Source: Flavobacteriaceae bacterium | GTDB lineage: Bacteria > Bacteroidota > Bacteroidia > Flavobacteriales > Flavobacteriaceae | NCBI GenBank assembly: GCA_029248405.1 | Contig: JAQWJJ010000020.1 | Coordinates: 1 to 41,433, forward strand | Length of the DNA: 41,433 nucleotides | Direction: 5' to 3' | In this document: positions 7,935 to 16,162 of the stretch, piece by piece | Layout of the letters: each line of letters starts with the position of its first letter | How positions within the stretch are numbered: the stretch's first letter is position 1 | The notes under the pieces: generated by a model | The model's database searches: none | Seen by the model: the letters and a program-made list of their open reading frames with translations, nothing else | What the model was told of the DNA's origin: nothing | Position numbers and translations under genes: made by a program

Positions 7935-8823
7935 ATTCCTTAGATTTTCTGCCCCGACGCAGCTTGAGTATTCCGTTAGCAATCACGGTTGCCAAAATGA
8001 TCAACGCGCCAGCATAAAAGCCACCCGACATGAATTCGGAATCACCAAAGACCACTAAAGCCAACAGAATACCATAAATGGGCTCCAAATTAATGGTGAG
8101 CATGACAGTAAATGGAGTCAGCCACTTCATCAAGTGCACAGAAGCAATAAAGGCATAGGCCGTACAAACCGTCGCCAAAACGAATAAAAAAAGCCAATCT
8201 GATGAATTTAAGTCAAAAAATCCATCAACAAATCCACCGGTGAGCCCCAAATAAACACTGATCCCTAGTACCCCAAACAGTAATTCATAAAAGGCGATTG
8301 AACCTGCAGAATAAAGTTGCGCCAAGCGGCCATTGACCACTGAAAACAGCGCGCTGAGGAAAGCGGACAATAAAGCCAGTAGTATACCGTAGAGATAGTT
8401 CATGCTCGCCTGAAAGATCAGACCCAGACCGATCATGGCAATGACCCCAAGAAAGACCTCACGCCAATTGATCGTTTTTCGATAAAGTATCGGGTCGAGA
8501 ATAGAGGCAAAAAAAGCACCAGTAGACATCACAGACAGGGTCACCGAAACATTGGAAACCTTAATCGCGCCAAAAAAGGTCAACCAATGAACCGCCAAGG
8601 CCACGCCCAAACCTAAAAGCAAAAACATGGTTTTCTTGGGAAAGCGCAATGGCTTTTTGGTGATCAGGACAAACATCATTACCACCAGGGACGCAATGCC
8701 CATACGGAACCAAACAAGGGGAATGGCTTCAAGCGAAATGAGTGCACCCAAAACTGCTGTAAAGCCCCAAATAAAGACAATTAAATGCAAATGCAAATGT
8801 TTGATCAGATCACCGTTTTGCAT
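7921..8823 (-). CDS. EamA/DMT-family exporter
   Basis: Inner-membrane drug/metabolite transporter of the DMT superfamily, about 300 residues with two EamA repeats and roughly ten hydrophobic segments. The first repeat holds FIWGFTAVLGALISL and VWFRMGIASLVVMM; the second ends with ITINLEPIYGILLAL-like residues (TINLEPIYGILLALVVFG), a family signature. The substrate cannot be told. I choose the ATG at 8823 (MQNGDLIKHL), which overlaps the end of lptG by 14 bases; the ATG at 8853 would overlap by 44 bases and add residues unlike the family. Probably co-transcribed with tgt and lptG. Confidence 0.88.
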   Translation of the reverse strand: MQNGDLIKHLHLHLIVFIWGFTAVLGALISLEAIPLVWFRMGIASLVVMMFVLITKKPLRFPKKTMFLLLGLGVALAVHWLTFFGAIKVSNVSVTLSVMSTGAFFASILDPILYRKTINWREVFLGVIAMIGLGLIFQASMNYLYGILLALLSAFLSALFSVVNGRLAQLYSAGSIAFYELLFGVLGISVYLGLTGGFVDGFFDLNSSDWLFLFVLATVCTAYAFIASVHLMKWLTPFTVMLTINLEPIYGILLALVVFGDSEFMSGGFYAGALIILATVIANGILKLRRGRKSKEFVGQ

Positions 8824-9892
8824 TGCGCAGCAAGTAATAGGCCAATAAGCCAAAAATAAAATTCGGGAACCAAGTGGCTAAAAAGGGAGAAAACGTGCTC
8901 TGTTCTGCCATAGTTCCAAATATTTTGTCAAAAAATACATAGATCATACCGACGCCAATGCCGATAGCCAGATTGACCCCCATACCACCTCTTCGCTTCA
9001 TGGAGGATACCGCTACGGCAATTATGGTCAAGATATAAGCGGACACGGGCAGACTCCATCTTTTGAAACGAACCACTTCATAGCGATTGATGTAATTAGA
9101 GCCTTTCGCTTTTTCTCGAGCAATAAAACTATTTAAGGCATTAAAATTAAGTGTCTCAGCAATATATTCGACAGGAGTCAGATCCTCCATTTCGAAAGGA
9201 AAAATAGTGTCTTTTTTTGTCGCATAGACTAAAGAATCTCCTCCAATACCCACAAAACGCTTATTGTAATTGTAGAGTGAGTAGTTTTTACTTTCTGCAT
9301 TGTAAATGATCCGACTTGCGGCAATTTTATACTTTAATTCAGTGCCCTGAAAATGCTCCAAAGTAAAGTTATTGCCGGACTTCTCCTTTACATTGAAATA
9401 ACTGACATAAATATAGTCGTTTGGGGTAACCTGCCTGAAAACATTGGCTTGTTGGCGATCTTTGCCCCTTCTTTTGTTGAGGTATTGGTAACTGAACTCA
9501 TTATATTTTTTACTTGAATAAGGAGCCAGGTAATTGCCCAAGAAAAAAGCCAAAATACACACGATAGTGGCGCCAATGAAATAGGGTCTTAAAAAACGAT
9601 AATAGGAAACACCACTACTCAAAAAGGCGATGACTTCAGTGTTATTTGCCAGCTTTGATGTGAACCAAATTGTCGATAAAAACAAAAACAAAGGGAACAA
9701 GAGATTGGCAAAATATACCGTAAAATGACCATAATATTTGAGCACTTCGATAAACGGAACTTCATTAGCAAGTATCTTATCAATCTTATCGGCCAAGTTA
9801 ATCATGATGCCGATGGGCACAAACAGCACCAACAGAAGAGCAAAAGTACCAAGGTACTTGGCAAGAATATAGCGATCTAAAATATGAAGCAT
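8810..9892 (-). CDS. lptG: LptF/LptG-family lipopolysaccharide export permease
   Basis: Inner-membrane permease of the YjgP/YjgQ family, which together with the LptB ATPase extracts LPS and passes it across the periplasm. The 360 residues show the typical plan: three N-terminal membrane helices (MLHILDRYILAKYLGTFALL onward), a periplasmic beta-jellyroll in the middle (about 130-260), and three C-terminal helices. Its start overlaps the tgt stop by one base, and tgt followed by this permease is a usual Bacteroidota arrangement. The matching ATPase gene lptB is at 28286-29026. LptF and LptG are hard to tell apart, so the symbol is tentative. Confidence 0.88.
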   Translation of the reverse strand: MLHILDRYILAKYLGTFALLLVLFVPIGIMINLADKIDKILANEVPFIEVLKYYGHFTVYFANLLFPLFLFLSTIWFTSKLANNTEVIAFLSSGVSYYRFLRPYFIGATIVCILAFFLGNYLAPYSSKKYNEFSYQYLNKRRGKDRQQANVFRQVTPNDYIYVSYFNVKEKSGNNFTLEHFQGTELKYKIAASRIIYNAESKNYSLYNYNKRFVGIGGDSLVYATKKDTIFPFEMEDLTPVEYIAETLNFNALNSFIAREKAKGSNYINRYEVVRFKRWSLPVSAYILTIIAVAVSSMKRRGGMGVNLAIGIGVGMIYVFFDKIFGTMAEQSTFSPFLATWFPNFIFGLLAYYLLRNAKR

Positions 9893-11022
9893 TACAGTCG
9901 TTTATCCATCTGTACCACCATGGTTTTTTTCCAAGAGGCAAAATCTCCAGCTAAGATATGTTTTCTTGCCTCACGAACCAACCACAAGTAAAAGCCCAAA
10001 TTATGAATGGTGGCAATCTGCTTGCCCAACATTTCATTGACGGTAAACAAATGTCTTAGATAAGCCTTACTGTAAGCGGTATCTACCCAGGTAATGGCCT
10101 CTGGGTCAATCACAGAAAAGTCCTCAGCCCATTTTTTATTTTTGATATTGATGGTGCCGTGGGCGGTAAACAGCATTCCATTCCTTGCATTGCGGGTGGG
10201 CATGACACAATCAAACATATCAATCCCTAGAGCAATGTTTTCTAACAAATTTATTGGTGTCCCGACGCCCATAAGGTAACGTGGCTTATCTTCAGGCAGG
10301 ATGGCCGTAACCACTTCGGTCATGGCATACATCTCTTCTGCCGGTTCGCCAACAGACAACCCTCCTATGGCATTGCCTTGAGCCCCTACAGAGGCGATGT
10401 ATTCTGCCGATTGTCGGCGTAAGTCTTTATAGGTGCTGCCTTGAACAATTGGGAAAAACACTTGCTCAAATCCATATCGGTAGGGCAAATTTTCTAAATG
10501 ATTCATACAGCGATCCAACCAGCGATGGGTCATATGCATTGACCTCTTGGCATAGTGATAATCGCAGGGGTATGGCGTGCATTCATCAAAAGCCATGATG
10601 ATGTCGGCACCAATACTGCGTTGAATTTCCATTACCCGTTCAGGAGTGAAAAAATGAATGCTGCCATCTATATGGGATTTGAACTTGACCCCCTCCTCTT
10701 TTATTTTTCGATTGGCCGATAAAGAATAGACCTGATAACCACCACTATCGGTCAAAATATTGCCATCCCAATTCATGAACTTATGCAAACCACCTGCTTT
10801 TTCCAAAATATGAGTGTCTGGTCGCAGATACAAATGGTAGGTGTTGCCTAAAATGATATCGGGTTTGATTTGTTCTTTTAATTCGCTTTGGTGAACACCC
10901 TTAACGGTACCGACCGTACCAACAGGCATGAATATCGGTGTTTCGACGACACCATGTGCCAATTGCATGGTGCCCGCCCGAGCCTGGGTCTCTTTGTCTT
11001 TCGCTGATAAAGTAAAGGTCAT
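9892..11022 (-). CDS. tgt: Queuine/preQ1 tRNA-guanine transglycosylase
   Basis: Swaps guanine-34 for preQ1 in tRNAs with GUN anticodons during queuosine synthesis. The 376 residues contain ILTDSGGYQVYSL with the general-base aspartate (D92), FDECTPYP (146-152), GGLSVGEP (220-227) and FDCVMPTRNARNG with the nucleophile aspartate (D271). The classical C-terminal zinc site CxCxxC...H is altered: around residues 307-317 the sequence reads PEAITWVDTAY, so all three cysteines are missing while the distal histidine (H340, TIHNLGFY) remains. From memory, other Bacteroidota Tgt proteins look similar. It is the first gene of tgt-lptG-exporter. Confidence 0.95.
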   Translation of the reverse strand: MTFTLSAKDKETQARAGTMQLAHGVVETPIFMPVGTVGTVKGVHQSELKEQIKPDIILGNTYHLYLRPDTHILEKAGGLHKFMNWDGNILTDSGGYQVYSLSANRKIKEEGVKFKSHIDGSIHFFTPERVMEIQRSIGADIIMAFDECTPYPCDYHYAKRSMHMTHRWLDRCMNHLENLPYRYGFEQVFFPIVQGSTYKDLRRQSAEYIASVGAQGNAIGGLSVGEPAEEMYAMTEVVTAILPEDKPRYLMGVGTPINLLENIALGIDMFDCVMPTRNARNGMLFTAHGTINIKNKKWAEDFSVIDPEAITWVDTAYSKAYLRHLFTVNEMLGKQIATIHNLGFYLWLVREARKHILAGDFASWKKTMVVQMDKRL

Positions 11023-11039
11023 TATTCTGGTTTACCCGA

Positions 11040-11047
11040 CAAAGATA
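11040..11047 (-). promoter_or_regulatory. Possible -7 element of the tgt promoter
   Basis: TATCTTTG on the lower strand lies 17 bases before the tgt ATG and matches the TAnnTTTG consensus. No TTG is found 17-23 bases upstream of it, so only half of the promoter is supported. Confidence 0.4.
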
Positions 11048-11151
11048 CATTGATTTAACCATAAAAAATAAGGAGTATTCGAGACGATGTGACCAAAAGA
11101 CAAAGTGTTAACTAAATAGCACAAATGGTTGATAAGTGCATTTTCTTTGGC

Positions 11152-11182
11152 TTGCCCTCCCCTGGTCATTTTGGTATTTTTG
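11152..11182 (+). promoter_or_regulatory. Transketolase promoter
   Basis: TTG (11152-11154), a 20-base spacer and TATTTTTG (11175-11182) match the Bacteroidota promoter pattern exactly. The ATG at 11202 follows 19 bases later. The element overlaps the in-frame extension that begins at 11136, which argues that the extension is not translated. Confidence 0.75.
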
Positions 11183-11201
11183 TGGCTCTAAACAACTCAC
11201 T

Positions 11202-12047
11202 ATGCCAAGTATTAAAGAACTCGAAGACTTAGTTGTTCAAGTCCGGCGAGATATTTTACGTCAGGTACACAAGGTCAATTCGGGGCATCCCGGAGGTTCA
11301 CTAGGCTGTGCCGAATTTTTTGTCGCACTATTTCAAGAAGTCATGAGCCGCAAAGAAGGATTTGATATGAATGGTGCAGACGAAGATCTTTTCTTTTTGT
11401 CCAATGGACATATTTCGCCAGTTTTTTACAGCGTTCTGGCACGATCTGGGTATTTTCCTGTTGAAGAACTCAACACATTTCGTTTGTTAAATTCTCGACT
11501 GCAAGGACATCCAACAACTCATGAAGGCCTGCCGGGAATCCGTGTGGCATCTGGGTCTCTTGGGCAGGGAATATCAGTAGCTATAGGCGCTGCACTTGCC
11601 AAAAAGCTCAACAATGACCAACACCTAGTTTACACCCTTTGTGGTGATGGAGAATTGCAAGAAGGGCAAAACTGGGAAGCCATTATGTACGCCGCAAGTA
11701 ATAAGGTCGATAACCTCATTGTGAGTATTGATTTTAATGGACAGCAAATCGATGGCTCGCTGGATCAAGTTTTAAGCATGGGCAACCTTAGGGCCAAGTT
11801 TGAAGCATTTGGCTGGCTCGTAATTGATGTGCCACAAGGAAATGACTTGGAAAGTATCATGAGTGGCTTGCAAACCGCTAAGGACCATACGCGTAAAGGA
11901 CAGCCGATATGTGTATTATTGCACACCATAATGGGCCATGGGGTTGACTTCATGATGCATACACATGCCTGGCATGGTAAAGCGCCCAATGACGACCAAT
12001 TGGCTACAGCACTCGAACAAAACCCGGAGACCTTAGGGGACTACTAA
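11202..12047 (+). CDS. Transketolase, N-terminal subunit
   Basis: Thiamine-diphosphate-binding half of a split transketolase, which moves two-carbon ketol units in the non-oxidative pentose phosphate pathway. From the ATG at 11202 it has 281 residues, usual for this subunit. [16 protein letters not shown] near the N-terminus, [15 protein letters not shown], and the thiamine-diphosphate motif beginning [14 protein letters not shown] and ending near [11 protein letters not shown] are all present. The C-terminal subunit starts 16 bases downstream. Codons from 11136 to 11201 are in frame, but a promoter lies within them. Split transketolases are normal in Bacteroidota. Confidence 0.94.
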   Translation: MPSIKELEDLVVQVRRDILRQVHKVNSGHPGGSLGCAEFFVALFQEVMSRKEGFDMNGADEDLFFLSNGHISPVFYSVLARSGYFPVEELNTFRLLNSRLQGHPTTHEGLPGIRVASGSLGQGISVAIGAALAKKLNNDQHLVYTLCGDGELQEGQNWEAIMYAASNKVDNLIVSIDFNGQQIDGSLDQVLSMGNLRAKFEAFGWLVIDVPQGNDLESIMSGLQTAKDHTRKGQPICVLLHTIMGHGVDFMMHTHAWHGKAPNDDQLATALEQNPETLGDY

Positions 12048-12063
12048 CCACCAAAAGAAAACG

Positions 12064-13017
12064 ATGAAAGCATACATAGATACAGGAAAAAAAGATACAC
12101 GCTCAGGGTTTGGGGCTGGGCTCGATGTTTTGGGAGCGACTAATCCAGATGTTGTAGCACTTTGTGCCGATCTTACCGGGTCGCTCAAAATGGACAAATT
12201 TAAAGCCAACCACCCCGAGCGATTTTTTCAAGTAGGAATCGCTGAAGCGAACATGATGGGCATCGCTGCCGGATTGACTATTGGTGGCAAAATACCTTTT
12301 ACAGGAACATTTGCCAACTTCTCAACTGGTCGGGTCTATGACCAAATCCGTCAAAGTATTGCCTACAGCCATAAGAATGTCAAAATTTGTGCCTCGCATG
12401 CGGGACTCACCTTAGGGGAAGATGGTGCGACACACCAAATTCTTGAAGACATCGGTTTGATGAAAATGCTTCCTGGGATGACCGTAATCAATCCCTGTGA
12501 TTTTAACCAAACTAAGGCAGCAACCATAGCAATTGCTGACCACCATGGACCGGTATATCTGCGTTTCGGACGCCCATCAGTGGCTAATTTTACACCAGAG
12601 GATCAAAATTTTGAAATAGGTAAAGCACTGATGCTTGCTCAGGGGACTGATGTGACATTAGTCGCAACAGGCCATCTGGTTTGGGAAGCTATTCAAGCTG
12701 GTTTGCTGCTGGAAAAAGAAGGAATTTCTGCGGAAGTGATTAACATACATACCATTAAGCCTCTTGACCAAGAAGCCATACTCAAGAGTATTGCCAAAAC
12801 AGGGTGTATCGTGACGGCTGAAGAGCACAATTATCTCGGTGGTCTTGGAGAATCTGTCTCAAGAGTTTTGGCCCAAAACAGTCCTGTTCCTCAAGAATTT
12901 GTGGCCACACAAGATACCTTTGGCGAATCGGGCACACCGGCGCAACTCATGGAGAAATATGGATTAAACGCCGATGCGATCGCGAGAGCGGCGCGCAAAG
13001 TTATGGGTCGGAAGTAG
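12064..13017 (+). CDS. Transketolase, C-terminal subunit
   Basis: Pyrimidine-binding and C-terminal domains of the split transketolase, 317 residues. RSGFGAGL at the N-terminus, the block [17 protein letters not shown] with the catalytic glutamate that activates thiamine diphosphate, and [15 protein letters not shown] are characteristic of transketolase rather than of DXP synthase. It should form a heterotetramer with the N-terminal subunit encoded just upstream. It is the last gene of a two-gene operon and is followed by a strong hairpin terminator 40 bases after the stop. Confidence 0.95.
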   Translation: MKAYIDTGKKDTRSGFGAGLDVLGATNPDVVALCADLTGSLKMDKFKANHPERFFQVGIAEANMMGIAAGLTIGGKIPFTGTFANFSTGRVYDQIRQSIAYSHKNVKICASHAGLTLGEDGATHQILEDIGLMKMLPGMTVINPCDFNQTKAATIAIADHHGPVYLRFGRPSVANFTPEDQNFEIGKALMLAQGTDVTLVATGHLVWEAIQAGLLLEKEGISAEVINIHTIKPLDQEAILKSIAKTGCIVTAEEHNYLGGLGESVSRVLAQNSPVPQEFVATQDTFGESGTPAQLMEKYGLNADAIARAARKVMGRK

Positions 13018-13054
13018 TGCCATTGAGCTATGCCCGTAGGCCATGAAATAATGT

Positions 13055-13090
13055 AAAAAAAACCGCACGACAATCGTGCGGTTTTTTTTT
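13055..13090. terminator. Bidirectional intrinsic terminator
   Basis: AACCGCACGA (13061-13070) pairs perfectly with TCGTGCGGTT (13074-13083) around a 3-base loop. A T-run follows on the upper strand (13082-13090) and an A-run precedes it, so it can stop transcription from both sides. It serves the transketolase operon and the convergent lipoprotein gene. Confidence 0.93.
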
Positions 13091-13108
13091 GAGACAAAGT
13101 GCTCGATG

Positions 13109-14134
13109 TTAACTATCGGCATCTAAATAATCGGGTGTCCCATCGTTGTCTTCATCAGTGTATTCAATTGTATAAATGGTGGTGCTCATGGTGAGCGCAT
13201 CGTACAATCGTTTGACTTCTGTTTCGGTTACTGGCCATGTCGGCTCAGGCTCACCGTCCAAAAAAACATATGTACGCGCAATGATTTCCTCGGAAGTAGG
13301 TCGTCCATCACCGTCATCATCAGAATCGAAAAAGTTTGGCAGACCATCACCATCAGTATCATCATCTTCTTCTAGTTGGTTCATATTAAGGTCTTCATAT
13401 ATGCTTGGAATACCATCTTCATCTTGGTCTCCTACGCGAGAAGCATAAAGCTGAAATGTAAAGATGAGTTGGGCATAAAACGGGATTACAGAGCCATTGG
13501 GTGGGCTCACATAATAACCCAATCCCGATGGAATGAATACTGCACCCACACCATAATCCTCAAACGACAGGGAGCCATCAGGAGCTTCAATTGCCGGTAG
13601 CGGTGAGGTTTTGGCGGTAATGACACCATCCTGAAAACCATTAACCACACTGGTCAATTGAAAACTGACTGGTGTAATGGCGCTATCAAAAAGTTTGGTG
13701 TACTCTGAGGCTGTAAATTCTGTATTTAAAAATGTGCCTTCATAGCTCAATGTTGCCACGTCGGGAAACAATGGATGCTCTCCACCACCCTCAAGTGCCT
13801 GTAGGTAATACAACTTGTACTCTAAACCTTCAGTGACACGGTCGGGCACCATTTTAAAGTTCACTTGATCTATCAACGGGATCTTGTCTGCAAACTCTCC
13901 AGCAATGGTATCAAAACGAATTTTAAAGTCAAAGTTTGCTGGTGGATTTTGGAATTCCTCATAATTGTAAAAATGCGTATTGAGGTAGTCTTCAATAATC
14001 TGAGTAGATACAGGAGCTTCCTCTGCGCGATCACGGGCAGGAACAAATGTAAATCCGTCATCTTCTTTTTTACACGACACCAAAGTCAAGCCAATTAGGG
14101 CCAGAGAAACCAGGTGATTCATTGATTTTATCAT
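13109..14134 (-). CDS. FKBP-type peptidyl-prolyl isomerase-like lipoprotein with calcium-type acidic repeats
   Basis: Predicted lipoprotein of 341 residues from the ATG at 14134: signal MIKSMNHLVSLALIGLTLVS followed by the lipobox cysteine at residue 21. Residues of about 125-232 follow the FKBP pattern (VATLSYEGTF, LFDSAITPVSFQL, VVNGFQDGV, AVFIPSGLGYY, IPFYAQLIFTFQLYA), so a proline isomerase-like domain is likely. The C-terminal part carries three acidic loops of thrombospondin-3/EF-hand type (DQDEDGIPS, DTDGDGLPNFFDSDDDGDG, DEDNDGTPDYLDADS) that probably bind calcium. It probably sits in the periplasm or on the cell surface. Single gene, ending at the shared terminator. Confidence 0.8.
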   Translation of the reverse strand: MIKSMNHLVSLALIGLTLVSCKKEDDGFTFVPARDRAEEAPVSTQIIEDYLNTHFYNYEEFQNPPANFDFKIRFDTIAGEFADKIPLIDQVNFKMVPDRVTEGLEYKLYYLQALEGGGEHPLFPDVATLSYEGTFLNTEFTASEYTKLFDSAITPVSFQLTSVVNGFQDGVITAKTSPLPAIEAPDGSLSFEDYGVGAVFIPSGLGYYVSPPNGSVIPFYAQLIFTFQLYASRVGDQDEDGIPSIYEDLNMNQLEEDDDTDGDGLPNFFDSDDDGDGRPTSEEIIARTYVFLDGEPEPTWPVTETEVKRLYDALTMSTTIYTIEYTDEDNDGTPDYLDADS

Positions 14135-14212
14135 CTTCCAATTTTTGTTGCCGCAAGATACCAATTTTGAATTATTTTTACCACGGCTTTAACGCACATT
14201 TAAGCGAACGAG

Positions 14213-14587
14213 ATGAGGATAGATAAATATTTATGGTGTACCCGCTATTTCAAGACCAGAAATATGGCTGCCGAAGCGATTAAGAAAGGGAGTGTTCGGA
14301 TTAATGGACATATAGCCAAGCCAGCAAAAGAAGTTTTTAGCGGAGATGAAATCACTCTTCGTATTCATCAAATCACGAGAACTTTATCTGTTTTAGAGCT
14401 GCCCACATCTAGGGTTAGCGCGAAAATTGTCGGCATGCACTGCTTGGACAAGACTCCAGTCCATGTTTTGGCACAACACAAAGAAATAAAAAGAACCCAG
14501 TCATATTATCGCGATAAAGGACTCGGACGCCCCACAAAAAAAGACCGACGAGACTTGGAAGATTATACCGATTCGGACCAGGACTAA
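14213..14587 (+). CDS. S4-domain RNA-binding protein (Hsp15/HslR-like)
   Basis: The N-terminal half (MRIDKYLWCTRYFKTRNMAAEAIKKGSVRINGHIAKPAKEV) is an S4 RNA-binding fold, the same as in Hsp15, which in E. coli recognises stalled 50S subunits carrying peptidyl-tRNA. The C-terminal part is basic, then acidic (DRRDLEDYTDSDQD), and is not a catalytic domain. At 124 residues it is the size of Hsp15. Divergent from the FKBP-like gene and followed after 18 bases by a phosphoribosyltransferase, with which it is probably co-transcribed. Confidence 0.85.
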   Translation: MRIDKYLWCTRYFKTRNMAAEAIKKGSVRINGHIAKPAKEVFSGDEITLRIHQITRTLSVLELPTSRVSAKIVGMHCLDKTPVHVLAQHKEIKRTQSYYRDKGLGRPTKKDRRDLEDYTDSDQD

Positions 14588-14605
14588 TTTTAGTATCTTT
14601 AAATC

Positions 14606-15106
14606 ATGAAGGAAAAAACCATAATTCTGAACCACGAACAAATCATGCACAAATTGCGGCGCATGGCTTACCAAATATACGAGGCCAACGCCTTTCGCGA
14701 TCATGTTGTCATTGCTGGCATTTCCGAACAAGGGTTTAAACTGGCGAGTTTGTTGAGAGATGAGGTGGCTCAAATCGCCCCATTTAAAATGACCTTATGC
14801 CGAGTCACAATGGACAAAACTAATCCAATCGATACTGTTACATGCGATCTTAGTCTTGACCACATAAAAGATCAATCCATAATTTTGGTAGATGATGTGT
14901 TGCATTCAGGCACGGCGTTGATTTATGGCGTGGGTTATTTTCTTCAAGTGCCGCTGGCGCAATTCAAGACCGCCGTACTCGTGGATCGAAATCATAAAAA
15001 ATATCCTATCAAAGCAGATTTCAAGGGGATTTCGCTTTCGACCTCACTCAATGAAAATGTCGTCACGGATTTTAGTCAGGGCAATTACAGTGCGTCACTG
15101 GTTTAA
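14606..15106 (+). CDS. Phosphoribosyltransferase-family protein (PyrR-like)
   Basis: A 166-residue type I phosphoribosyltransferase. The PRPP-binding motif IILVDDVLHSGTAL is intact, as is ILNHEQIMHKLRRMAYQIYE near the start, which resembles PyrR and uracil/hypoxanthine transferases. PyrR regulates pyrimidine genes in Firmicutes, but no pyrimidine gene is nearby, so whether this is a regulator or an enzyme is open. Its last 12 bases overlap the convergent end of aroK. Probably co-transcribed with the S4 gene. Confidence 0.8.
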   Translation: MKEKTIILNHEQIMHKLRRMAYQIYEANAFRDHVVIAGISEQGFKLASLLRDEVAQIAPFKMTLCRVTMDKTNPIDTVTCDLSLDHIKDQSIILVDDVLHSGTALIYGVGYFLQVPLAQFKTAVLVDRNHKKYPIKADFKGISLSTSLNENVVTDFSQGNYSASLV

Positions 15107-15619
15107 TAGTTCCGCAATCACTTGGACAAGCTCTTTTGGAGATTGATTTTTGCTAACCACCACATGATCGGCCCCTTGATAGACAAAGACCCTTTCGAAT
15201 AAATGCTTTCTGATGAACTCCTCTAATTCCTCGATGTTGTTGATATCAGAAATCAGGGGCCGTGTTGCTTTGCTTTCCCACAACCGCTGAGTCAAAATGT
15301 CGATCGGAAGTTTCAGGTAGCATGTGGTCACCTTTGAGGTTTCTTTGAGAAAATTCATATTATCCCCGTAAACTGGTGTGCCACCGCCCAGAGCGATCAC
15401 CATGTCTGAGGGTTCGGCTATTAGTGTCCTGAGGCACAGGGCTTCGATTTTTCGGAAGTAAATCACACCCCTCTGAGCAAATATTTCATTGATGGACTTG
15501 CCCTCCCTTTGACTGATGTAGTCATCAAGGTCCATAAAATCCATAGCCAAATGTCGCGCTAAAGAAGCGCCAATGGTCGATTTACCTGACCCCATATAGC
15601 CTAACAAAACAATTTTCAT
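15095..15619 (-). CDS. aroK: Shikimate kinase
   Basis: Phosphorylates shikimate at the 3-hydroxyl with ATP in aromatic amino-acid synthesis. Walker A GYMGSGKSTIG, the shikimate-binding block DLDDYISQREGKSINEIF, the RKIEALCL helix and the GGGTPVYGDNM loop are all present; the lid arginine region is in LWESKATRPLI. 174 residues from the ATG at 15619; a GTG two codons upstream is possible. It ends in a convergent 12-base overlap with the phosphoribosyltransferase gene, and no other aro gene is close. Confidence 0.94.
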   Translation of the reverse strand: MKIVLLGYMGSGKSTIGASLARHLAMDFMDLDDYISQREGKSINEIFAQRGVIYFRKIEALCLRTLIAEPSDMVIALGGGTPVYGDNMNFLKETSKVTTCYLKLPIDILTQRLWESKATRPLISDINNIEELEEFIRKHLFERVFVYQGADHVVVSKNQSPKELVQVIAELLNQ

Positions 15620-15690
15620 CACCACAAATATCGGTTAAAGCCTAATAAATTTCATACAATCAAGAATATTAAATTTAAGAAGGCTTATGT

Positions 15691-15721
15691 TTGAATTATA
15701 CATTTATTGATATTATATTTG
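15691..15721 (+). promoter_or_regulatory. tRNA-Lys/tRNA-Leu promoter
   Basis: TTG (15691-15693), a 20-base spacer and TATATTTG (15714-15721) match the consensus exactly and are followed by CAGCCGCT (15722-15729). The 16 bases 15714-15729 are identical to the leftward promoter P1 near position 224. The tRNA-Lys gene starts about 55 bases after the expected start of transcription. Confidence 0.8.
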
Positions 15722-15783
15722 CAGCCGCTAAACCAGAAACTGGTAGTGCATTTGACTCCAAAATATGGCGTCAATTTTTTAAA

Positions 15784-15859
15784 GACCTGGTAGCTCAGTT
15801 GGTAGAGCACCTCCCTTTTAAGGAGGTGGTCCTGGGTTCGAGCCCCAGCCAGGTCACCA
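15784..15859 (+). tRNA. tRNA-Lys(TTT)
   Basis: A full cloverleaf can be drawn: acceptor GACCTGG/CCAGGTC, D arm GCTC...GAGC, anticodon stem CCTCC/GGAGG with loop CTTTTAA giving anticodon TTT, and T arm CTGGG-TTCGAGC-CCCAG. The 3' CCA (15857-15859) is encoded in the gene. First gene of a two-tRNA unit. Confidence 0.97.
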
Positions 15860-15906
15860 AATGAAAGTCGAGCTGTTGCATCGACTTTTTGGTTTAATAA
15901 ATCCAC

Positions 15907-15990
15907 ACCGAGGTGCTGGAACTGGTAGACAGGCATGGTTGAGGGCCATGTGTCCGTTAGGGCGTGTGGGTTCGATTCCCATTCTCGGTA
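15907..15990 (+). tRNA. tRNA-Leu(GAG)
   Basis: Class II tRNA with a long variable arm. Acceptor ACCGAGG/TCTCGGT (one G-U pair), anticodon stem CATGG/CCATG with loop TTGAGGG giving anticodon GAG, variable arm TGTCCGTTAGGGCGT and T arm GTGGG-TTCGATT-CCCAT. The end reads A followed by CAA, so CCA is not encoded, unlike in the neighbouring tRNA-Lys. Only 47 bases separate the two genes. Confidence 0.95.
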
Positions 15991-15992
15991 CA

Positions 15993-16027
15993 AAGGCTTT
16001 TGCTCGAAAGATCAAGAGCCTTTTTTT
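15993..16027 (+). terminator. Terminator of the tRNA unit
   Basis: AAGGCTTTTG pairs with CAAGAGCCTT (one G-U pair) and is followed by seven Ts (16021-16027), immediately after the tRNA-Leu gene. Confidence 0.85.
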
Positions 16028-16162
16028 ATACTGATAAGGGGTGTATTAGATCTCTGTAATCGCAAATCAAATGAAGATATTTTGTTTATTAAAAAATGAA
16101 AATAATTAAACAAAACAGGCCGTAAGGCTTCAAATTTCTCTATCTTTACAAAAATTTCTAGA

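Noticed and set aside
11136-11201. Upstream extension of the transketolase N-terminal subunit
   Set aside because: A promoter with exact consensus lies inside it, and the family N-terminus begins at 11202.
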